A stretch of DNA of 64,000 bases, from the NCBI GenBank assembly GCA_020073375.1, contig JAIQFG010000001.1, positions 1-64,000 of the forward strand. The letters are read 5' to 3'. Shown piece after piece: positions 7,481-17,027 of this stretch. Source of the stretch: Terriglobia bacterium. GTDB lineage: Bacteria; Acidobacteriota; Terriglobia; Acidiferrales; UBA7541. The notes below the pieces were generated by a model that saw only the letters and a program-made list of their open reading frames with translations, made no database searches and was not told where the DNA came from. Position numbers and translations under genes: made by a program. Positions within the stretch are counted from its first letter, which is position 1. Each line of letters begins with the position of its first letter.

Positions 7481-9808
7481 TTAAGCGACGCCTTCCTCGG
7501 AAGAAGAAGGATGATAAACCTGGTAGGAATATCCGGTATTGCAGACATTGAGATAGTTCAGGACCACGCCGGCAAGATTAGCTCCGGCGGCGCGCGCCTG
7601 GGATTCGGCGTATTGCACCACCTGGCGCGGCGTTGCGCCGCACTTCACAACGAGGAGGGTGGAATCGGCCAGGCTGGCGAGAATGCGGCTGTCGGCAACA
7701 TTCAAGAGCGGTGGCGAATCCAAGACCACGAACTGATAGCTGGCGGCCGCTTCGTACATGAGCGCGCGCATGGCTTCGGACGAGAGAAGTTCGGCGGGGT
7801 TCGCGGGAGGGCGGCCGCTGAGGACCACGTCCAGCCCACTAACTTCGGTGGGGCTGACCATGTCCTGCCATTTGCCTTTTCCCGCGAGATACGCGCTCAG
7901 TTGAGATTTGCTTTGCGGGAAATATTTTTGAATGCTTGGCCGGCGCATGTCCGCGTCAATCAGCAGTGTGCGCCGGCCCAATTGCGCCAGCGAGGCGGCG
8001 AGGTTCATGGCGACGGTCGTCTTGCCTTCGCTGGGTTGCGCGCTGGTCACCAGGATGGAATGGGCGGGCAGAGTCGTCCCGGAAAGAAGTAGCGAAGTGC
8101 GCAGTTCCCGAAATGCCTCCGACAAAACCGAATTCAGGTACATTTCGGGATCGTGCCGGGGACGGCTGATGACCAGCGTTCTGCGTCCTGTTTCCTTGGG
8201 ATTGGTAAGGTGGAGCCTGATGCTGGAATCGACGGGATCCATGCCCAGTCCCTTTCGCCGGCGCAGGGATTCGAGCGAGGGGATGAAGGCCAGCGCGGGA
8301 ATATGCAGGTAGCGATCGACGTCCCTGGCATCCTGGAAGGTCTGATCCATGTGTTCCTGAAAGAACGCGGCGCAAACTCCAAGGGCAATTCCCAAGACGG
8401 AAGCCAGCCCAAGATTGAGCGCGATCTTTGGAGCCGCCGGCTGGTAAGAAGGCATTCCGGGGTCGACGACGCGAATGTTGCTCGCATTCAAGCCGGCGGA
8501 AACGCCGGCTTCCTTGAGTCGCTGCAGCAAGCCGTCATATAAATTTTTGTTCGTGTCGACGTCACGCCGGAGAATGCCATACTGCACCGATTTTTCGGCG
8601 ACTTGGTTGGCCTCCTGCTTTTTTTCAGCCAGCGCCTGCTGCAGAAGTTTTTCCTGCTGCACCGCGGCCGAGTATTCGTTGCCAATTTCCCGGGCTGCGC
8701 GTCCACGCTCGCGGTCGAGCGCCGCCTGGATTTCCGCGATCTGGCTTTGGATCTGCCGGACGCGCGGATAATCCTCGGTGAAGGTGACTGTGAGTTGCGC
8801 GCGCTCGCGCTGCAGGTCGGCCAGTCGGGTGGAGAGGTCCTGCAGCAGCTTGTTGTTCTGAACGCCGGGCAACGATCCGAAATCGCCGGCCTGGATCAGG
8901 CCATAGACGGATTCCTTTTCGTAACGCGCATCCTGCGCATGGTTCAACTCCTGCTGCAGTTCGCGGAGACTTTGATCGGTGATGCTTTCGGCGCTGCCGT
9001 TGCCGGTATCCAGGACCAGCAGGCCGTTGCCGGCGGCGTATTGCTGCATGGCATCTTCGGACTTTTCCAATTTCGATTTCAGATCGGCGAGCTGCAGGGA
9101 AAGCCAGTCGGAGGTTCTTTGGGTGGCATCGTAGCGCGCCTCCAGATTTTTCTGCATGTAGCCGGAGGCCATGGCGTTCACGATGTTCGCGGAAAGGTTC
9201 GGATCGAGTGAATCGAAATCAATTTCGACGGCGCGGCTGCGCCGGATGGGTTTGACGCCCAACCCGCGCTGAAAATGTTCGAGCACCGCTTCCTGCAGGT
9301 CCGCGGTTGGTCCGGGCGGGTGGTTCCCAAGCCCGGAGACTGAGCGAACGCCGCCGCGGATGCTGTTCCAGAGCCAGCCATGCGCCGCAGGGCGAAATTC
9401 GGGTACCTGGTCCAGGCGCAGTTGCGCAATTACGCGTTGGGCCAGATCGTCGCTGTTCAAAACCTTGTACTGCGTTTCCAGATATGTGTCGGTGACTTCG
9501 TCGAGTTGGAAGACTTCCTGTGCGGTCACCAGACCGGGATTTTCCTTGTCGATCTCGATCAGAACCTTGGCACGGTACACGGGCTTCTGCCGGAGCGTCC
9601 CCACAAAAACGATGCCGAACAAGACGCCGAACGCCAGCAGCACGGTCCAGCGCCGTTTGCGGATTACCCTCCAGCACGCCAACAGGTCAGGGGGCTTCTC
9701 CAGTTCGGAGGCGCGCACGGCGTGTTGGGATGCGTGTCGTCGGCTCATCGACCCGTCGCGGGCCTTGAAGAGCTCGATTTGATAGTTGTCTGATTCGGAT
9801 GGATTCAT
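7481..9808 (-). CDS. Wzc-like polysaccharide co-polymerase with bacterial tyrosine kinase domain
   Basis: The 775-residue protein has an N-terminal Wzz domain between two membrane segments (near residues 53-73 and 455-475), a long periplasmic coiled-coil region, a GNVR-like end, and a C-terminal BY-kinase. The kinase shows Walker A SAQPSEGKTT (589-598), Walker A' LLIDADMRRP (about 615) and Walker B VVLDSPP (about 694). The C-terminal tail holds only three clustered Tyr (about 760, 762, 765), a short version of the usual autophosphorylation cluster. It controls chain length and export together with the Wza-like protein encoded immediately upstream (stop-to-start gap of four bases). Fully fused kinase and Wzz parts are the proteobacterial-type arrangement, also common in Acidobacteriota. 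Confidence 0.92.
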   Translation of the reverse strand: MNPSESDNYQIELFKARDGSMSRRHASQHAVRASELEKPPDLLACWRVIRKRRWTVLLAFGVLFGIVFVGTLRQKPVYRAKVLIEIDKENPGLVTAQEVFQLDEVTDTYLETQYKVLNSDDLAQRVIAQLRLDQVPEFRPAAHGWLWNSIRGGVRSVSGLGNHPPGPTADLQEAVLEHFQRGLGVKPIRRSRAVEIDFDSLDPNLSANIVNAMASGYMQKNLEARYDATQRTSDWLSLQLADLKSKLEKSEDAMQQYAAGNGLLVLDTGNGSAESITDQSLRELQQELNHAQDARYEKESVYGLIQAGDFGSLPGVQNNKLLQDLSTRLADLQRERAQLTVTFTEDYPRVRQIQSQIAEIQAALDRERGRAAREIGNEYSAAVQQEKLLQQALAEKKQEANQVAEKSVQYGILRRDVDTNKNLYDGLLQRLKEAGVSAGLNASNIRVVDPGMPSYQPAAPKIALNLGLASVLGIALGVCAAFFQEHMDQTFQDARDVDRYLHIPALAFIPSLESLRRRKGLGMDPVDSSIRLHLTNPKETGRRTLVISRPRHDPEMYLNSVLSEAFRELRTSLLLSGTTLPAHSILVTSAQPSEGKTTVAMNLAASLAQLGRRTLLIDADMRRPSIQKYFPQSKSQLSAYLAGKGKWQDMVSPTEVSGLDVVLSGRPPANPAELLSSEAMRALMYEAAASYQFVVLDSPPLLNVADSRILASLADSTLLVVKCGATPRQVVQYAESQARAAGANLAGVVLNYLNVCNTGYSYQVYHPSSSEEGVA

Positions 9809-9812
9809 ACGC

Positions 9813-10895
9813 TCACCATTTATAGATCGCTACACCAGTGGCCATGGAAACCGCGGATTCCGCGCCCCGGTAGAAGGCGCTTTTTGCCGAACTATTGGGG
9901 ATGAAAAGGATGTCCTTCGGCTGGAGACCCGGATCGGAAGCTTTGTTGGCGAGAATCTTGCCGAGATTTACGGGGATTTCAATTCGCTGGCCCGTCGCGG
10001 CATCGACGCGGACGATCCGCGCCTGGCCGGTGGCGGCGGTATGCGTCAAGCCTTCGGCTAAGGCCAGCGACTGCAGCAAGGAAATGCTCTGATTGTTCTT
10101 CAGCGCGAAACCTCCGGGCTTTTTCACTTCTCCCACGACGTAGACAAGTTCGGCGGAAGTCACTTTCACGATGTCGCCGGGGTACACGGGAAGGTTAAGG
10201 GCCGCGCTACGCGACTCCATCAAGGTCCAAAGGCTTAGCGTATCGATTTTGCCGCCCGATTCCGGTTGAGCTCCGCGCGTGGCCGATTCGCCGGGCGCTG
10301 AGAATCCCGCTCCCCTCAGGATCACGACGGATTCGCCCGCGTCATCCGCAGGCCCTTCGGCCATCGAGAGCATTTCCAGTACGGTCTTAGTTCCTTGGAT
10401 CTGAAAAACGCCGGGTTTTTTCACTGCGCCCACCACGGAAACCGGGTGGCTCTGGAGTTCGCGAACAAAAACGCCGACGTGGGGATCCTTCATATACGTG
10501 CGGTGAAGTCTTTCCTGCAGAGAGGATTGCAATTCCCCGGGAGTCAGACCGGACGCTTTCACGGCGCCCAGCAATTCCATGGAAATTTCCCCGCCGGCCG
10601 AAACGCGGAACGTGCGGTTCATTTCCGGGGCTTCAAAAACTGTGACGTCCAACAAGTCTCCGGGGCCAATGCGGGATTCGTCATTCCGGATCTCGGCGAG
10701 CGCGTTTGCCTCCGCTGCGGCAACCGCATTTACGGTCCGGTTGGAAATTTGCCTGAACTCTCCCTGACCCGCCGAGGCGGCTTCGGCAGCAGGACGCACC
10801 TGAGCACCAACACAATCGGAGATGAAAAACAAGGTAATGGCAAGAAATGCCTGCAGAACACGGAACCAGGCCGGGGATGGAACTATTCTCATCAT
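9813..10895 (-). CDS. Wza-like polysaccharide export protein (Poly_export plus SLBB domains)
   Basis: The 360-residue product starts at tandem ATGs (10895) behind a GAAAGG site and has a signal peptide ending near DCVGAQ. It then shows a Poly_export domain (RIGPGDLLDVTVFEAPEMNR, about 72-91) and two SLBB-type beta-grasp repeats beginning at HPVSVVGAVKKPGVF and LVYVVGEVKKPGGF. Such proteins form the periplasmic and outer-membrane channel for capsule or exopolysaccharide and bind the Wzc partner, whose gene begins four bases downstream. No lipobox Cys stands at the expected place (the Cys is in SDCVGAQ), so anchoring may differ from E. coli Wza. Confidence 0.9.
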   Translation of the reverse strand: MMRIVPSPAWFRVLQAFLAITLFFISDCVGAQVRPAAEAASAGQGEFRQISNRTVNAVAAAEANALAEIRNDESRIGPGDLLDVTVFEAPEMNRTFRVSAGGEISMELLGAVKASGLTPGELQSSLQERLHRTYMKDPHVGVFVRELQSHPVSVVGAVKKPGVFQIQGTKTVLEMLSMAEGPADDAGESVVILRGAGFSAPGESATRGAQPESGGKIDTLSLWTLMESRSAALNLPVYPGDIVKVTSAELVYVVGEVKKPGGFALKNNQSISLLQSLALAEGLTHTAATGQARIVRVDAATGQRIEIPVNLGKILANKASDPGLQPKDILFIPNSSAKSAFYRGAESAVSMATGVAIYKW

Positions 10896-10990
10896 AAAAT
10901 GCCTTTCAGGAAAATTCTCGCCTCGATGATGAAAGATTGGCGGGAATCCGCCGAGATGTCTTGAGAATGAAAATAAAATGAGATGTTTGT

Positions 10991-11584
10991 TCAGGCGATA
11001 GCGGCAATCCTGCGGGGCCGCGCGGCCGGCAGGGGTTGGCACACTCTTTGCACGCAAGAAATGTCAATTTCCACGGCGGCGGCCCGGCCCAGCAATTCCA
11101 TGGAAACAACCATGCGGAACGCGCCCTTGGTGCGAATCAGGATTCCTTCGATACCTTGTAGCGAGCCGGAGGTGACCATGACGCGATCTCCAGTATGGAG
11201 ATATTCATGGGGCTCGACCCGGGACGAACCCTCCACTAGGCGGCGGACGGCGGCGATTTGTTCATGCGGCACGATGGCCGCGTTCACGCCGGACTTCACA
11301 AGGCCCACGACCCCCGGTGTGCTCAGAATTTGGAACTGGCGGTCCAGGCCGCCCTGGAGAAATAGATAGCCGGGAAACAAAGGCAATTGAAGGTGCACGG
11401 GACGCCGGCGCCAGAGATGCGTCGCGCCGTAAAGCGGGAGGAAGACATGATGCCCCTTGCCGGAAAGCGCCTGCACCACGGACTTCTCATGCTGGTACCG
11501 CGTATGCACCGCGTGCCAATGGCCGGAAGGCCCGGGCTGCGGCATCCCCAGATCCAATGCCGTCGAAAGGTCCGATGAATGCAT
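10991..11584 (-). CDS. NusG-like transcription antiterminator (UpxY/RfaH family)
   Basis: From the ATG at 11584 the product is 197 residues with an NGN domain beginning HWHAVHTRYQHEKSVVQAL, the aromatic LPLFPGYLFLQ segment, and a C-terminal KOW-type motif (GDRVMVTSGSLQGIEGIL). Specialised NusG paralogues of this type sit at the head of polysaccharide operons and let RNA polymerase read through the long transcript, which fits its position upstream of the Wza gene. Longer in-frame starts reach back to 11782; the 11584 start has GGAG close in front. Further ATGs at 11608 and 11542 are alternatives. Confidence 0.85.
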   Translation of the reverse strand: MHSSDLSTALDLGMPQPGPSGHWHAVHTRYQHEKSVVQALSGKGHHVFLPLYGATHLWRRRPVHLQLPLFPGYLFLQGGLDRQFQILSTPGVVGLVKSGVNAAIVPHEQIAAVRRLVEGSSRVEPHEYLHTGDRVMVTSGSLQGIEGILIRTKGAFRMVVSMELLGRAAAVEIDISCVQRVCQPLPAARPRRIAAIA

Positions 11585-11753
11585 AGAGCTCCGCCCTGTG
11601 ACTGTCATTGCACTGGAGATGCAAAAACTTCCATTCATAAGAGAAGCCCACACTGAAGCGTCATCCATGAGTAGTGCTGAGGCATGGATGCCTGTTGCGT
11701 CCTGGCCCTCGCTGCCCGCGCGCGTTAAATCCGCGAGCCGCGTAAAGCTCCCA

Positions 11754-12140
11754 CTAATCCCAATGCATGGCCCTGCCGGCAATGAGTTCGTGATCCCACT
11801 CGGGTTCGTGTTGCACGGTGGACAAGTCCCAATTCATCAGGTCGTCCCGGACGACCGCGAATCCATTTTCGCCGCGCCCGCCGAACCGGTGGTCGACACG
11901 AACGACCCGAGCTTCTCCGAGGATGCGAATATCGGCATGGATGCCGGTGAGCGAAGGCAGAGCCACTTCCACGCGAATGATGGCGCGGTCGGGAGGACAG
12001 GTGGGCGAGAGAATAAACGCGCCCAGCAGACTGATGTCGCGTGTGAGGCCCTCTCCCTGCAGACAATGGTTCTGGAAATTGTCCCAGGTGAAAACCGCGG
12101 GAGCCTCCAGCCGATAGCGGATTTCCTTCCTCATGTCCAT
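11754..12140 (-). CDS. PilZ-domain protein (putative c-di-GMP receptor)
   Basis: The 128-residue product carries the two PilZ nucleotide-binding motifs: an N-terminal RKEIRYRL (RxxxR) and TRDISLLGAFI (D/NxSxxG). These together usually bind cyclic di-GMP. ATGs at 12140 and 12134 are both possible; I use the longer. The gene is on the same strand as, and just upstream of, the NusG-like gene of the exopolysaccharide operon, so it may tie polysaccharide production to c-di-GMP, a common arrangement; a diguanylate cyclase is encoded at 59912-60754. Confidence 0.78.
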   Translation of the reverse strand: MDMRKEIRYRLEAPAVFTWDNFQNHCLQGEGLTRDISLLGAFILSPTCPPDRAIIRVEVALPSLTGIHADIRILGEARVVRVDHRFGGRGENGFAVVRDDLMNWDLSTVQHEPEWDHELIAGRAMHWD

Positions 12141-12528
12141 GGGCAAAACCGGTTCGCTTTCGAAACCCCGACAGAGTCGGTACGGCATACCGCGGCCGGG
12201 GTGAGCGCACAATAGTAGCTCTGTGCCCAGTTGAACAAGAAGTAAGACGCACCCGGAGAGCATGCAGGGCTGGTCTCCCCTGCCACGGCGCAAAGCCCTT
12301 CTCCGGGCCCGGGACAGGTATATGCAGTGCCGGGACGGCCAACCCGGGCGCCGCCGAAGCCACAATCATTTAACGGATATGTTTATTACCGATTGTGTTA
12401 TCTAGCGTCCGGGAAGGCTTTGTCCCGCAAGTGACACGAATCATGACATTTTTGGACAAAATAGCTTGCCTGCACAGCCTATTTCATATAGTCTTCCCCA
12501 TGTACCCCCACCTCTCGAGGGATAGCGA
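12141..12528. promoter_or_regulatory. Divergent intergenic region with a small inverted repeat
   Basis: This region lies between the PilZ gene (minus) and the NarL-like gene (plus). It holds the inverted repeat CACAATC (12361-12367) and GATTGTG (12391-12397), 23 bases apart, which could be an operator. I see no convincing sigma-70 hexamers. GAGGG about eight bases before the ATG at 12529 is the ribosome site of the right-hand gene. Confidence 0.3.
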
Positions 12529-13233
12529 ATGAGTCAACTGGCCACGGGCTTTCACGAAAGCATTAGTGTCCTCATCGCGGATGCGGACAGCATGAGCGCA
12601 CATTTGATCGCGGACGAAATCGCGCGCGGGCGTCACGATATCTCCGTAGTTTCCGTCGCCAACACCTGCGCCGAAACCATCTACGAACTGGAACGCAAGC
12701 AGCCCAATATCGCCGTGATTAACGCCCGCCTGGACGATGGGCCTCTGGCGGGTTACCGGGTCCTGCAGCACCTGCAGCTGATGAGTTACAGAACCGTGGC
12801 CATCATGATGATTCCGGACTCGGAACGCGAACTGGTGATCGACGCATTTCGCGGCGGCGCTCGAGGGGTGTTCTGCCGTATTCAGCCCGTGAAAATGCTC
12901 TCCAAGTGCATCCGCACCGTGCATGACGGCCAGGTGTGGGCCGACAGCCAGGATCTGCACTTTGTCATGGAATTCCTGACCCGGCTGAAGCCGTTGCGTC
13001 AACTGAAGCCGGGCGGCGGGATCAGCCGGCTGACTCCGCGGGAAGCGGAGGTAGTGCAACTGCTTGCAGAAGGCATGAGCACCAAGGAAATCAGCCTGAA
13101 ATTGCAACTCACCGAGCACACGGTGCGGAATTATCTCAGCAATGTCTACGATAAACTGGGCGTGTCGAGCCGCGTCGAGCTGGCGCTGTATGCCGTGACG
13201 CGCGAGGAGTTGCACGACCCTTCCAGGATTTGA
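12529..13233 (+). CDS. NarL/LuxR-type regulator with a degenerate receiver domain
   Basis: The 234-residue product has a CheY-like domain (about 12-130) and a LuxR-type HTH (about 165-228, with LTPREAEVVQLLAEGMSTKEIS and TVRNYLSNVYDKL). The acidic pocket at LIADAD is kept, but the residue aligned with the phosphorylated Asp is Asn65 (IAVINARLDDG), and the conserved Lys is replaced (FCRIQPVK). It therefore probably does not use normal Asp phosphorylation and may act constitutively or by protein contact. It is divergent to the PilZ-exopolysaccharide operon, whose control is a reasonable guess. No histidine kinase lies beside it. Confidence 0.88.
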   Translation: MSQLATGFHESISVLIADADSMSAHLIADEIARGRHDISVVSVANTCAETIYELERKQPNIAVINARLDDGPLAGYRVLQHLQLMSYRTVAIMMIPDSERELVIDAFRGGARGVFCRIQPVKMLSKCIRTVHDGQVWADSQDLHFVMEFLTRLKPLRQLKPGGGISRLTPREAEVVQLLAEGMSTKEISLKLQLTEHTVRNYLSNVYDKLGVSSRVELALYAVTREELHDPSRI

Positions 13234-13389
13234 ACCATTGCGACCGCCCGCGAGGCCGCCGGAAACCATTTGCCGCTCCCTTGCTGAACACCTTCTCTCC
13301 ACATTCCCGGCCGATTTTTAATCCGTCCGGAATTCACGGAAAACCGATACGATGGAAGCCGGGACGCCTCCCACAAGCGAGCAGAAGCG

Positions 13390-13776
13390 ATGAGCGATAC
13401 CACGCGATATGAACGTGGTGTGGCAAAATTGAATGAAATTTACGGCGAAAAAGGCAAGCTCTTGCTGGATTCGCTGCAGGATATCGCCCCGGACCTGGGG
13501 CGGTACGTAGCGGAATTCGCATTTGGAGACATTCATTGCCGTCCGGGGCTCGATCCGCGCTCGCGAGAGATTGCCACGGTTGCCGCACTTACGGCGCTGG
13601 GGACCGCGGGGCGGCAACTCCGCGCCCACATCCATGCCGCATTGAATGTCGGGTGCACGCAGCAGGAAATCATCGAAATTCTGATGCAGATTGCTTTGTA
13701 TGCAGGGTTCCCCGCGGCCTTGAACGGCATCGAAGCGGCCCGGGAAGTCTTCCAGGAAAGATCACAGAACAAGTAA
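13390..13776 (+). CDS. Carboxymuconolactone decarboxylase family protein
   Basis: The 128-residue alpha-helical product matches the small CMD family (PcaC-like): LDPRSREIATVAALTALG followed by RAHIHAALNVGCTQQEIIEI and the helix ILMQIALYAGFPAALNGI. The AhpD-type CxxC pair is missing, so a peroxidase role is unlikely; the PcaC-like subgroup is more probable, but no other beta-ketoadipate pathway genes are near, so the substrate is unknown. The start at 13390 is an ATG with a weak AGAAG site. Confidence 0.82.
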   Translation: MSDTTRYERGVAKLNEIYGEKGKLLLDSLQDIAPDLGRYVAEFAFGDIHCRPGLDPRSREIATVAALTALGTAGRQLRAHIHAALNVGCTQQEIIEILMQIALYAGFPAALNGIEAAREVFQERSQNK

Positions 13777-14137
13777 GCCCCCTTGCGGCGCAAGCCAGGG
13801 CGCTTAAGCCGCGCGCCCGTTCTCACCATAAGTCGTTTATTGACAATGAAATTAGAAGGCGAAGCGCGACCAGCCGTGAACTCCCATTTGCATGCGCGAC
13901 TTGCCGCGCCACGGGCCATTTCCACTTCGGCCTAGCCGCCGGAACAATCGCGATTCCGATTTAGCACATATCCCCCCGTTAAAGTGGACGCAATGGTTTG
14001 CCGATTAAATGTTCGGCGTTGAGTGTCTTACTGTCCGTGCTCTTCACGCGCGGCATAGCCATTTTTCTGGGAATGCTCGCCCGAGGCGTGCGGAATCAGG
14101 TTTGCCAGACATTAGGAAACGATTACGGAGCGAAACG
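13777..14137. other. Gene-free stretch upstream of cheA
   Basis: About 360 bases separate the CMD gene from cheA. It presumably contains the chemotaxis promoter. A TTGACA near 13838 has no matching -10 at the right distance. GGAG eight bases before ATG 14138 is the cheA ribosome site. Confidence 0.4.
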
Positions 14138-16468
14138 ATGGATGACCTGATTAAAGAATTCCTGGTTGAAAGTAACGAGAACCTGGACCGGCTCGACAGC
14201 GAACTGGTGAAGCTGGAGTCGGACCCCTCCTCGCAAGAACTCCTGTCGAGCATTTTTAGAACCATCCACACGATCAAGGGAAGCTGCGGGTTCCTGGGGT
14301 TCGCCAAGCTGGAAAAAGTGGCCCATGCGGGCGAGAGCCTTCTCTCCCGCCTCAGGGACGGCAAAATTTCGCTGACTCCGGAAATTACCACCGGGCTGCT
14401 GGCCATGGTTGACGCCATACGCACGATGCTGGGCGCCATCCAGTCAACCGAGCAGGATGGCGAAGAAGTGTACCCGGATCTGATTGAAACCCTGAAGCGC
14501 CTGCAATTGACCCCGGAGGAAGCCGGTGCAAAGCCGCAATCCCCTCCGGCCGCATCCGAAGGCCCCAAGAAAGGCAGCCCGGAATCGGCGAAGGGGGGAA
14601 AGAACGGCGGAAAGACGCCGGAGAAAAGCCCGGCAGAAACTGCCTCCTCCTCACGCAGCGACTCCGCAGCCACTCCGCCGCGTGATCCGGCGGAAGACAA
14701 TGCCGCGGCGGCGCACGGCCACGAAGAGACGCGCGCCAGCGGGGCGCCTTCCGAAACGATTCGCGTGGAAGTTCACCTGCTCGACCGGCTGATGAATCTG
14801 GTCGGCGAACTGGTGCTGACGCGAAATCAGATCACGCAGTATTCCGCGCGACAAAACGACGCCAATCTGGCCACCCCGACCCAGCAACTCAATCTGCTGA
14901 CCAGCGAGCTGCAGGAAGAAGTCATGAAGACGCGGATGCAGCCGATCAGCAATATCTTCGACAAGTTTCCCCGCGTGGTTCGCGACGTGGGCATGAGCCT
15001 GGGCAAACAGGTGCAAATTGAAATGGAGGGAAAAGAAACCGAACTGGACAAGAGCCTGCTGGAAGCGGTGAAGGACCCGCTCACTCACATTGTGCGCAAT
15101 TCGGTGGACCACGGAATTGAAATGCCGGAGCAGCGCATCGCCGCCGACAAGCGCCCCGAAGGGCACCTCAAGCTGCGCGCCTGCCACGAAGGCGGCCAGG
15201 TGCTGGTGGAAATCTCGGACGACGGGGCCGGCATCGACGTAGTTCGCGTCCGGAACAAGGCCGTGGAGCGTGGCCTGATCACGGCGCAGCAGGGCGCGCA
15301 CATGACCGAGCGCGAGATCCTGAACATGATTTTTCTCCCGGGCTTCTCGACCGCGGAGAAGGTAACGAATATCTCGGGGCGCGGCGTGGGAATGGACGTG
15401 GTCAAGACCAACATCGACCGCATTAACGGGTCGGTGGAACTGCAGAGCCGCGCGGGAAAGGGCACCACGGTAAAGATCAAGATTCCCCTGACCCTGGCGA
15501 TCGTCCGCGCCGTGATAGTACAGAGCAACGGCCGGCGATTCGCCATTCCCCAGGTCAGCATCCAGGAACTGGTACGGCTTGACGGAGACAACGTTCAATC
15601 CGAAATCGAGCAGGTGCACGGAGTGCCCGTTTACCGGATCCGCGGACGCCTGCTGCCCCTGGTGTATTTGAGCAAGGAATTGAAGCTGAAGAAGAACGTG
15701 GCCGTGGGAAACCAACAGGATGACGCGGCCAACATCGTCGTGCTGCAGGCGGACGATCATTTGTTCGGGCTGGTCGTCGACGAAATCAACGATTCGGAAG
15801 AAATCGTGGTGAAGCCGCTGAGCAATCAGTTGAAAGGAACCAAGGTGTTCGCCGGGGCCACGATCATGGGCGATGGGAAGGTGGCCCTGATCCTGGACGT
15901 GGTGGGCCTGGCGCAGAGCGCCAGCATCCTGACCGAGTCGCGGGAGTACGCGTTGGCCGACAAGTCCGATGAGCTGCTGGAAACCGAGTCGCAAGACCAG
16001 TCGGAAAAGGAAACTTTCCTGCTGTTCTCCGGACCCGACGACGGCCGCATGGCCCTGCCGCTTTCGCTTCTGGCCCGCCTGGAGGAATTTCCGGCCTCGA
16101 TGGTGGAAAAATCCGGAAATGAATGGGTAGTGCAATATCGCGGAAAAATCCTGCCGTTGATTCGCCTCGATATTGTCCTGGAAGAGAGACGAACGCGACT
16201 GCGCCACAAGGTAAAAAATGTCGAACCCGATCCATTGCAGGTGCTGGTCTGCCATGACGCCGGGCGCACCCTCGGAATCATCGTCGAACGCATCCTCGAC
16301 ATCGTCGAGGACCGGGCGCTGATCAAATCGCCGGCGACACGCGAAGGCGTACAGCACGCGGTGGTGATTAACGACCGGATCACCGAACTTCTGGACGTCC
16401 CCGCGATCCAGCGCATCGCCGAGGAAAATCGCAGCCTTTCCCACGAACACGCGGAGGTCATCGACTAA
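14138..16468 (+). CDS. cheA: Chemotaxis sensor kinase CheA with two CheW-like domains
   Basis: The 776-residue product has an HPt domain with phosphorylated His44 in RTIHTIKGSCGFLGF, a Pro/Ser/Lys-rich linker (about 125-205), a dimerisation helix pair (LLDRLMNLVGELVLTRNQ), the ATPase N box HIVRNSVDHGIE (about 316-327), G boxes SDDGAGID and GRGVGMDVV, a CheW-like domain (about 450-605) and then a second, more divergent CheW-like domain (about 625-765). A classical P2 CheY-binding domain is not obvious; the linker takes its place. I chose the ATG at 14138 because GGAG stands eight bases upstream. The kinase phosphorylates CheY and CheB under receptor control; cheB is in the cluster, cheY and cheR are not seen. 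Confidence 0.95.
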   Translation: MDDLIKEFLVESNENLDRLDSELVKLESDPSSQELLSSIFRTIHTIKGSCGFLGFAKLEKVAHAGESLLSRLRDGKISLTPEITTGLLAMVDAIRTMLGAIQSTEQDGEEVYPDLIETLKRLQLTPEEAGAKPQSPPAASEGPKKGSPESAKGGKNGGKTPEKSPAETASSSRSDSAATPPRDPAEDNAAAAHGHEETRASGAPSETIRVEVHLLDRLMNLVGELVLTRNQITQYSARQNDANLATPTQQLNLLTSELQEEVMKTRMQPISNIFDKFPRVVRDVGMSLGKQVQIEMEGKETELDKSLLEAVKDPLTHIVRNSVDHGIEMPEQRIAADKRPEGHLKLRACHEGGQVLVEISDDGAGIDVVRVRNKAVERGLITAQQGAHMTEREILNMIFLPGFSTAEKVTNISGRGVGMDVVKTNIDRINGSVELQSRAGKGTTVKIKIPLTLAIVRAVIVQSNGRRFAIPQVSIQELVRLDGDNVQSEIEQVHGVPVYRIRGRLLPLVYLSKELKLKKNVAVGNQQDDAANIVVLQADDHLFGLVVDEINDSEEIVVKPLSNQLKGTKVFAGATIMGDGKVALILDVVGLAQSASILTESREYALADKSDELLETESQDQSEKETFLLFSGPDDGRMALPLSLLARLEEFPASMVEKSGNEWVVQYRGKILPLIRLDIVLEERRTRLRHKVKNVEPDPLQVLVCHDAGRTLGIIVERILDIVEDRALIKSPATREGVQHAVVINDRITELLDVPAIQRIAEENRSLSHEHAEVID

Positions 16469-16471
16469 GCC

Positions 16472-16930
16472 ATGGCGCAACCTAATCAGTTTTGCACGTT
16501 CTACCTGGACAAACTCATGTTCGGCGTCGATCTGCTGAAGGTTCAGGAAGTGATCCGCTACCTGGAATTGACCGAAATTCCGCTGGCCCCGAGAGTCGTC
16601 AGCGGGTTGATGAACCTTCGCGGACAAATCGTCACCGGGATCGATCTGCGCCGGCGGCTGGAGATGGAAGACCGGCCGGAAGGAACGTTTCCCATGAACG
16701 TGGTGATCCGCAGTGGAGGGGGCGCGGTGAGCCTGCTGGTCGACGAGATCGGCGATGTAATCGAGGTCGAGGAGGACTCCTTCGAGCCTCCGCCGGAGAC
16801 TTTGCAGGGCAAAGTCCGCGAAGTAATTCTGGGAGTGCACAAGCTCGATAAGAAGCTGCTACATGTTCTGGATACGGACAAAGCATGCGAGACCTCGGAA
16901 CGAAGCGAGACCGCCCTGGTCGAAGGATGA
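16472..16930 (+). CDS. cheW: Chemotaxis coupling protein CheW
   Basis: The 152-residue product is a single CheW SH3-like domain (FCTFYLDKLMFGVDLLKVQE, LAPRVVSGLMNLRGQIVTGIDL, SLLVDEIGDVIEV). It links receptors to CheA at the membrane array. The gene starts three bases after the cheA stop, so it is in the same operon. The C-terminus has about 15 residues beyond the domain. Confidence 0.93.
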   Translation: MAQPNQFCTFYLDKLMFGVDLLKVQEVIRYLELTEIPLAPRVVSGLMNLRGQIVTGIDLRRRLEMEDRPEGTFPMNVVIRSGGGAVSLLVDEIGDVIEVEEDSFEPPPETLQGKVREVILGVHKLDKKLLHVLDTDKACETSERSETALVEG

Positions 16931-17027
16931 ACATCAAGATTCGGGCGGCTACTGACTCGGATTTGCCGGATTGGCAAGTGATTTGCCGCAAGAACGGAAA
17001 TAGGGCTGCAATCGAGAAGGGGAAAAC

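Noticed and set aside
12455-12478. Sigma-54-like GG/GC pair before the NarL-like gene
   Set aside because: The spacing between GG and GC is 12 instead of 10 bases.
13838-13870. TTGACA upstream of cheA as a promoter
   Set aside because: No acceptable -10 element at 16-18 bases.
14651-16840. 729-residue minus-strand frame opposite cheA/cheW
   Set aside because: It runs across two real genes in antisense, with His/Gln/Asp-rich composition typical of shadow frames.
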